Assembly (NCBI GenBank): GCA_049613665.1
Contig: JBMZCV010000003.1
Coordinates: forward strand, 1 to 64,000
Length of the DNA: 64,000 nucleotides
DNA from: JBMZCV01 sp049613665
GTDB lineage: Bacteria > Bacteroidota > Bacteroidia > Chitinophagales > UBA2359
Reading direction: 5' to 3'
Positions 59,757 through 64,000 of this stretch are shown here, one piece after another. A program made the position numbers and the translations under genes. The notes beneath the pieces were generated by a model, which made no database searches, had not been told where the DNA came from, and saw only the letters and a program-made list of their open reading frames with translations. Positions within the stretch are counted from its first letter, which is position 1. Each line of letters opens with the position of its first letter.

Positions 59757-61544
59757 ATGAAAAAAATAAAATTCTTCACCTTATTATCTACTTTTCTTTT
59801 TGCCTTAATCTGTACAAATCAGCAGAGTATAGCTCAAACAAATATCAATGATACAGCTCCAAACATTAAGCTGCCAGACGAAAACAAGCAAGACCAACTT
59901 TTATCGGCACAAAAAGGCAAGTTTGTATTGTTGTATTTTTGGGTGTCTTGGGATCCAAATTCTCGCATCAACAATCCAAACTTGTCGGTTATCCGAAACA
60001 AATATAAAGATGTCGTTTTTAGCGGTGGCGAAAAAGGTTTTGAGGTATTTAGTGTGTCACTTGATAGCGATAGAGATGAGTGGTTGGCGGCTTTGCGAAA
60101 AGACAAAATGCAAGGAATTGCGGTAAATGATGCTTACTCAAAATATGCAGGAGTTTATAAAATTACAAATATTACTACCTCTCTCCTACTTGATGGCAAT
60201 GGAAAAATTGTGGGCAAAGATTTGAATATGTCGACTTTAGATAAAACTTTAGCTGGCTCTGCAACCAATCAAGTTATTGTGAAAACAACCACAACTACTC
60301 AGCCTACACCTACACCAACTGCCAACAAAACAGCAGCTATAACTTATAATACAACAGGAAAAGTAGCTACTAAAGGACAAAAGTATCGCATTCAACTTGG
60401 TGCATATCGCAACCTAAATTTAAGCCAATTTTCTAATGTTACGCAGTATGGCAATATTATTAGTGAGCCAACTAAAAGTGGTGTAAAACGAATTTTATTG
60501 GGAGAATATGCTTCTCCAGAGCAAGCCGTTTTAACTTTAAACAAAATTAAAACAAGTGGCTATCCAGATGCTTTTGTGACTATTTACAAAAATGATGCAA
60601 GAGATAGAGTTATGAGTAAAGCAGAGGTTTTGGCAGTTAATGAATACTTGAATACAGCTTCGCAAAACGATGTTCAATATGCAAATGTAACACCTGCTAC
60701 TACAACGCAAAAAACAACGACTACAAAAACGACTCAGCAACAGAACAATGGCAGCATAGCTACAACTATCGCACCTAGCACTACTACTACCAAAACAACT
60801 ACTAGAGTGGTAGATGCTCCTACACAAATTTCTGTTTTTGAAACAACACGAACAACAAGCCCTAACAATAGCACTTATTATGACCAAATTGCAACGCAAC
60901 AAGGTTCTAATACATCACAGGCAATCGCAACAACAGTAAATAAACCGACAACGCAAACAACAAACTCAAATGCGAATATGCCAGCAGGAGCGAGTATCAG
61001 CAAGAACTATACTAGAAAAGAAATGCAATCGCCTTCTTATGCTTCTCACCCTGCAAACAATAGTCATACAACGACAACAACGCAAACACAAAAACCTTAT
61101 AGTCAGCAATCTCAAACGCAACCGACTTATACTCAGCAGCCAACTTATACTCAGCAACCGACTTATACTCAGCAGCCAACATATAATCAAACGCAACCAA
61201 CTTATACTCAGCAGCCAACGTATAATCAAACGCAACCGACTTATACTCAGCAGCCAACGTATAATCAAACGCAAACTATGCCAACTTCAAATTATGGTGG
61301 TGGTTACAATACTACTGTTCCACAAAGTAATCAACAAACATACAATGGTGGCAGTAGTAGTGGTTCGTCAGACTTAGTTCGAAAACAACAAGAAGCTGCT
61401 GACCAAACATTAGATAAAGCTTTAAACGAGTATTTAGATACTTATGAAAATAAAGAAACCTCTAATGAAAAAAAATCGGAAGAACCAGAGAAAACCCAAA
61501 AGAAGAAACAAAGTTTTTGGAAACGTCTTATAGGTAAAAAATAG
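59757..61544 (+). CDS. Secreted Cys-less thioredoxin-fold/SPOR protein with Gln/Thr-rich repeats
   Basis: 595 aa. Signal peptide about 1-24 (ending SIAQ). Residues about 28-165 have the TlpA/AhpC thioredoxin fold (APNIKLPDENKQDQLLSAQK, FVLLYFWVSWDPNSRINNP), but the usual WCGPC site is WDPNS, without any Cys. A SPOR domain follows (about 204-285, YRIQLGAYRNLNLSQF, LLGEYASPEQAV), which binds denuded glycan strands at division sites. The rest is low-complexity Thr/Gln with QPTYTQ repeats (about 455-505) and a charged, basic C-terminus. It is probably a structural cell-wall protein rather than a redox enzyme. Confidence 0.75.
   Translation: MKKIKFFTLLSTFLFALICTNQQSIAQTNINDTAPNIKLPDENKQDQLLSAQKGKFVLLYFWVSWDPNSRINNPNLSVIRNKYKDVVFSGGEKGFEVFSVSLDSDRDEWLAALRKDKMQGIAVNDAYSKYAGVYKITNITTSLLLDGNGKIVGKDLNMSTLDKTLAGSATNQVIVKTTTTTQPTPTPTANKTAAITYNTTGKVATKGQKYRIQLGAYRNLNLSQFSNVTQYGNIISEPTKSGVKRILLGEYASPEQAVLTLNKIKTSGYPDAFVTIYKNDARDRVMSKAEVLAVNEYLNTASQNDVQYANVTPATTTQKTTTTKTTQQQNNGSIATTIAPSTTTTKTTTRVVDAPTQISVFETTRTTSPNNSTYYDQIATQQGSNTSQAIATTVNKPTTQTTNSNANMPAGASISKNYTRKEMQSPSYASHPANNSHTTTTTQTQKPYSQQSQTQPTYTQQPTYTQQPTYTQQPTYNQTQPTYTQQPTYNQTQPTYTQQPTYNQTQTMPTSNYGGGYNTTVPQSNQQTYNGGSSSGSSDLVRKQQEAADQTLDKALNEYLDTYENKETSNEKKSEEPEKTQKKKQSFWKRLIGKK
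61119..61272 (+). repeat. In-frame QPTYTQ / QPTYNQT tandem repeats
   Basis: Repeated units such as CAACCGACTTATACTCAGCA and CAGCCAACGTATAATCAAAC encode QPTYTQ and QPTYNQT. They alternate and differ in third positions. Copy number may vary between strains. Confidence 0.8.
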
Positions 61545-61571
61545 AAGTTTTAAAGGAATAAATATTTTATC

Positions 61572-61608
61572 AAAAAGTCAGATACTACAAAAGTGTCTGA
61601 CTTTTTTT
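61572..61608 (+). terminator. Rho-independent terminator
   Basis: AAAAAGTCAGATAC / GTGTCTGACTTTTT with one G-U pair, 7-base loop, followed by more T. It lies 28 bp after the SPOR gene. Confidence 0.8.
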
Positions 61609-61776
61609 TATATTGTTGCAAAAATTTGACATTCAATCATACCAAACCTTATTTGTAATAAGTAGCTACACAAAAATAATGTGATATAGTTGTTTATTTT
61701 CTTTATGTGGCTAAACGCAATATTTTACCTAAGAATTGGTATAACTCTCTTTTTCACAAAACGCAATACCTCACAA

Positions 61777-63888
61777 ATGAAAGCAAATTTACTTGGCCTT
61801 TGTATAGGCCTCTTGCTATGTTTATGTGCTACGGCACAACAAAAAACGCAACAAATCAATCCTAAAGATGTTACTATTATTCGAGATAGCTGGGGTGTGC
61901 CTCATATTTATGGCAAAACTGATGCTGATGCTGCTTATGGTTTGGCTTGGGCTCATGCCGAAGATGACTTCATTAGTATGCAAGTTTCGTTCAATACTAT
62001 CAAAGGCCGTTCTTCCGAATTGACAGGAAAAGATGGTGCAATTATGGATATTCTTGTAGCTCTTATCAATGCCAATGACCCAATTGATGAAGCTACTTTA
62101 GCAACTGCTCTGTCGCCAGAATTCAACAAAGTTTTAAGTGGTTTTGTGCAAGGTATCAATGATTATGCTGCTACACACAAAAAAGAAATACAACTCAAAG
62201 GTGTTTTTCCAATTAGCAAAATTGATATTATAAAAGGTTATCGCATGGCACAAACCGTTACTTCAAATGCTGTGTTTGGCTTGGCTCGCATTTTTCAAAA
62301 CAAACTGCCCAATATTACTTTTCCGAATGGCTCAAATGCTTTTGCTTTTCAGCGAAAAAGAATGGCCGATGACAAAACGCTTTTAGTTTCCAATACACAT
62401 CAACCGCTTGAAGGTATTTTCGGCTGGTACGAAGCTCATGTTTGCAGCGATGAAGGTTGGAACATGTTGGGAGCGACATTTTCGACAGGCGTTAGCCTTT
62501 TTGTTGGCACAAATGAAAACTTAGGCTGGACACACACGACAAACTACCCAGATTGTCACGATATTTATCAGCTTAGAATGCACGAAGAAAAAGATTTACA
62601 TTATTATTTTGATGGTGAACTCAAAAAGTTAGAGCCTTTCAAAGTAAAACTGAAAGTGAAAGTTGGCTTTTTGAAAGTGCCTGTTTCTCGTACTTTCTAC
62701 AAAAGTGAATACGGCATTACGATAAAAAATGACAATGGTTTTTATGCTATTCGTTTTCCTGCTGCGATGAATTTGCAAGCTGCCGAACAATGGTTTTTGC
62801 TCAATAAAGCCAAAGATTTTGAGGAGTTTAAAGAAATTTTAGAGATGCAAGCTTTTGTGTCGCAAACTATCACTTATGCCGACAAGGAAGACAATATTTA
62901 CTTTTTGTCGAATGGCCAATTTCCTAAGCGAAATCCCGAATTTGATTGGAAAGGCGTGTTGCGTGGCGATACTTCTGCTACGCTTTGGACGGCTGGCGAC
63001 TATATGCCGCTTGATAGCTTGCCACAACTTACTAATCCAAAATCTGGCTATCTCTACAATGCCAACAATACTCCATTTTCGGCTACTGCACCAGAAGAAG
63101 ACCTAAAGCCTCAAGATTTTGACAAAACAATTGGCTTTTTGGAAGTAGAAACAAATCGCAGTTTGCGTATTCGTGAGTTGTTTGCCGCTTTTGATTCCAT
63201 TATTACTTACGATGAAATAAAAACCTTGAAATATGACCAACAATATAATAGCGAAACTTTTTATACCAATACTTTGAGCAATCTCGATTTGATGATGAGT
63301 TTGAGTGTCGAAAAATATCCAGATTTAGCAGATGTTTTAGAAATTGCTAAAAAATGGAATCGACAAACAACCGTAGAAAACAAACATGCTGCCATTTTTG
63401 CGATTGCCGTAGTTCATATCATGAAATATGTGGGACAGGAGATGTTGGTGGCACAAACCAATGTCATTCCAGAAGTTGTATATGCCGATGCGTTGCGAAA
63501 GTCGAAAGCACATTTGCTCAAACATTTTGGCAGTATAGAAGTAGAATTGGGCAAGGTGCAATATCATATTCGTGGCAAAAAGATGTTGCCGATTGGTGGA
63601 ATGCCCGAAAATTTAGCTCCTTCTTTTATTACCAAACACAAGAAAGGAACGTTTAGATGTGAAGCTGGCGAGTCTTATATTATGTTGGCGAAATATGACG
63701 AAAATGGCGTAACCGAAATTGAAACCGTACATCCTTATGGTGCTTCAAATCACCCAGAAAGTCCACACTACGATGACCAAATGGATATGTATGTGTCGCA
63801 AAAACTCAAAAAAATGACTTTGGATAAAGAAGAGATTATGAAAAATGCTGTACGCACTTATCATCCTATGGACGATGTGAAAAAGTAA
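61777..63888 (+). CDS. Penicillin acylase family (Ntn-hydrolase) protein
   Basis: 703 aa from ATG 61777, which opens a signal peptide (ending CLCATAQQ); the ATG at 61690 is rejected. The alpha-chain starts with TIIRDSWGVPHIYGKTDADA and AYGLAWAHAEDDF. The processing site and nucleophile lie in PNGSNAFAFQ: Ser about 186 becomes the N-terminus of the beta chain. Then come SNTHQPLEGIFGWYEAH and THTTNYPDCHDIY. The precursor is cleaved in the periplasm to a heterodimer that hydrolyses amide bonds of acyl side chains. Candidate substrates are N-acyl amino acids or acyl-homoserine lactones. The exact one is unknown. Confidence 0.85.
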   Translation: MKANLLGLCIGLLLCLCATAQQKTQQINPKDVTIIRDSWGVPHIYGKTDADAAYGLAWAHAEDDFISMQVSFNTIKGRSSELTGKDGAIMDILVALINANDPIDEATLATALSPEFNKVLSGFVQGINDYAATHKKEIQLKGVFPISKIDIIKGYRMAQTVTSNAVFGLARIFQNKLPNITFPNGSNAFAFQRKRMADDKTLLVSNTHQPLEGIFGWYEAHVCSDEGWNMLGATFSTGVSLFVGTNENLGWTHTTNYPDCHDIYQLRMHEEKDLHYYFDGELKKLEPFKVKLKVKVGFLKVPVSRTFYKSEYGITIKNDNGFYAIRFPAAMNLQAAEQWFLLNKAKDFEEFKEILEMQAFVSQTITYADKEDNIYFLSNGQFPKRNPEFDWKGVLRGDTSATLWTAGDYMPLDSLPQLTNPKSGYLYNANNTPFSATAPEEDLKPQDFDKTIGFLEVETNRSLRIRELFAAFDSIITYDEIKTLKYDQQYNSETFYTNTLSNLDLMMSLSVEKYPDLADVLEIAKKWNRQTTVENKHAAIFAIAVVHIMKYVGQEMLVAQTNVIPEVVYADALRKSKAHLLKHFGSIEVELGKVQYHIRGKKMLPIGGMPENLAPSFITKHKKGTFRCEAGESYIMLAKYDENGVTEIETVHPYGASNHPESPHYDDQMDMYVSQKLKKMTLDKEEIMKNAVRTYHPMDDVKK

Positions 63889-63922
63889 TTTTCTTTCGTT
63901 TTTCGGCTTTTTCTAAAAATAA

Positions 63923-63970
63923 AAACAGCTACTTCGCAAAGTTAACATTTGTGAAGTAGCTGTTTGTTTT
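63923..63970. terminator. Terminator after acylase gene
   Basis: An 18-bp stem, AAACAGCTACTTCGCAAA / TTTGTGAAGTAGCTGTTT (one G-U), loop 7, then a T-rich stretch, 34 bp after the stop. Confidence 0.75.
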
Positions 63971-64000
63971 TCATGTTTCAATTTTATATTTTTATTCTTC

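Overview
The window comes from an AT-rich bacterium of the phylum Bacteroidota. Four secreted or surface proteins carry type IX secretion (T9SS) features, and there is a large gingipain-fold peptidase of the PorU type. A TonB-dependent receptor with a carboxypeptidase-like N-domain is present, and several -7 boxes have the Bacteroidota form TAnnTTTG. The genus cannot be fixed from the sequence. No rRNA, tRNA, CRISPR array or prophage was found.

Layout. 1-5000: five tandem copies of a ~126-bp palindrome-bearing repeat, then a minus-strand cluster of a 16-repeat TPR protein, a 160-aa membrane-type protein sharing a Gly/Asn motif with it, and a SEC-C zinc-motif protein. 5000-11500: secreted repeat protein, T9SS cargo, TetR regulator, L,D-transpeptidase, lipoprotein and YbjN-like protein, with many short intergenic repeats. 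11900-14600: decayed sulfatase followed by an intact formylglycine-generating enzyme. 14600-28100: peptidase-E-like protein lacking its serine, HD phosphohydrolase, two glycosyltransferases, peptidoglycan-binding repeat protein, methyltransferase plus PreT-like oxidoreductase operon, and a CotH/lamin-tail T9SS protein. 28300-32000: heme-binding GlcG-like protein, small membrane and lipoproteins, then a nucleotidyltransferase/HTH pair and an AbiV-like protein (defence-type genes). 32000-48700: PorU-like peptidase, GEVED/FnIII T9SS protein, DEAD-box helicase, GNAT, YfiT, VOC and retropepsin genes, then core metabolism (PDH E1 alpha, TPR protein, lumazine synthase, dihydrolipoyl acyltransferase). 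48700-58100: EcoRV-type endonuclease with a gutted methyltransferase, purD, Rpn-type nuclease with a duplicated tail, TonB receptor, and a type IIG restriction-modification protein. 58400-64000: Sua5/YciO protein, Cys-less thioredoxin/SPOR protein, and penicillin-acylase family enzyme.

The most unusual features are non-coding or degenerate. (1) A ~70-bp two-hairpin element (family A, about a dozen full or partial copies) usually lies 20-55 bp upstream of start codons, mostly in one orientation. (2) A second hairpin family (B) lies upstream of at least four genes. (3) A MITE-like family (C) has four copies; two have perfect 9-bp target duplications and one is nested in an older palindromic element. 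(4) An EcoRV-like endonuclease keeps its catalytic residues while its methyltransferase has lost its core. (5) Two adjacent genes share an amyloid-signalling-like motif at opposite termini. Defence-type genes are scattered rather than forming one island. Housekeeping and accessory genes are interleaved, as expected for a repeat-rich Bacteroidota chromosome.
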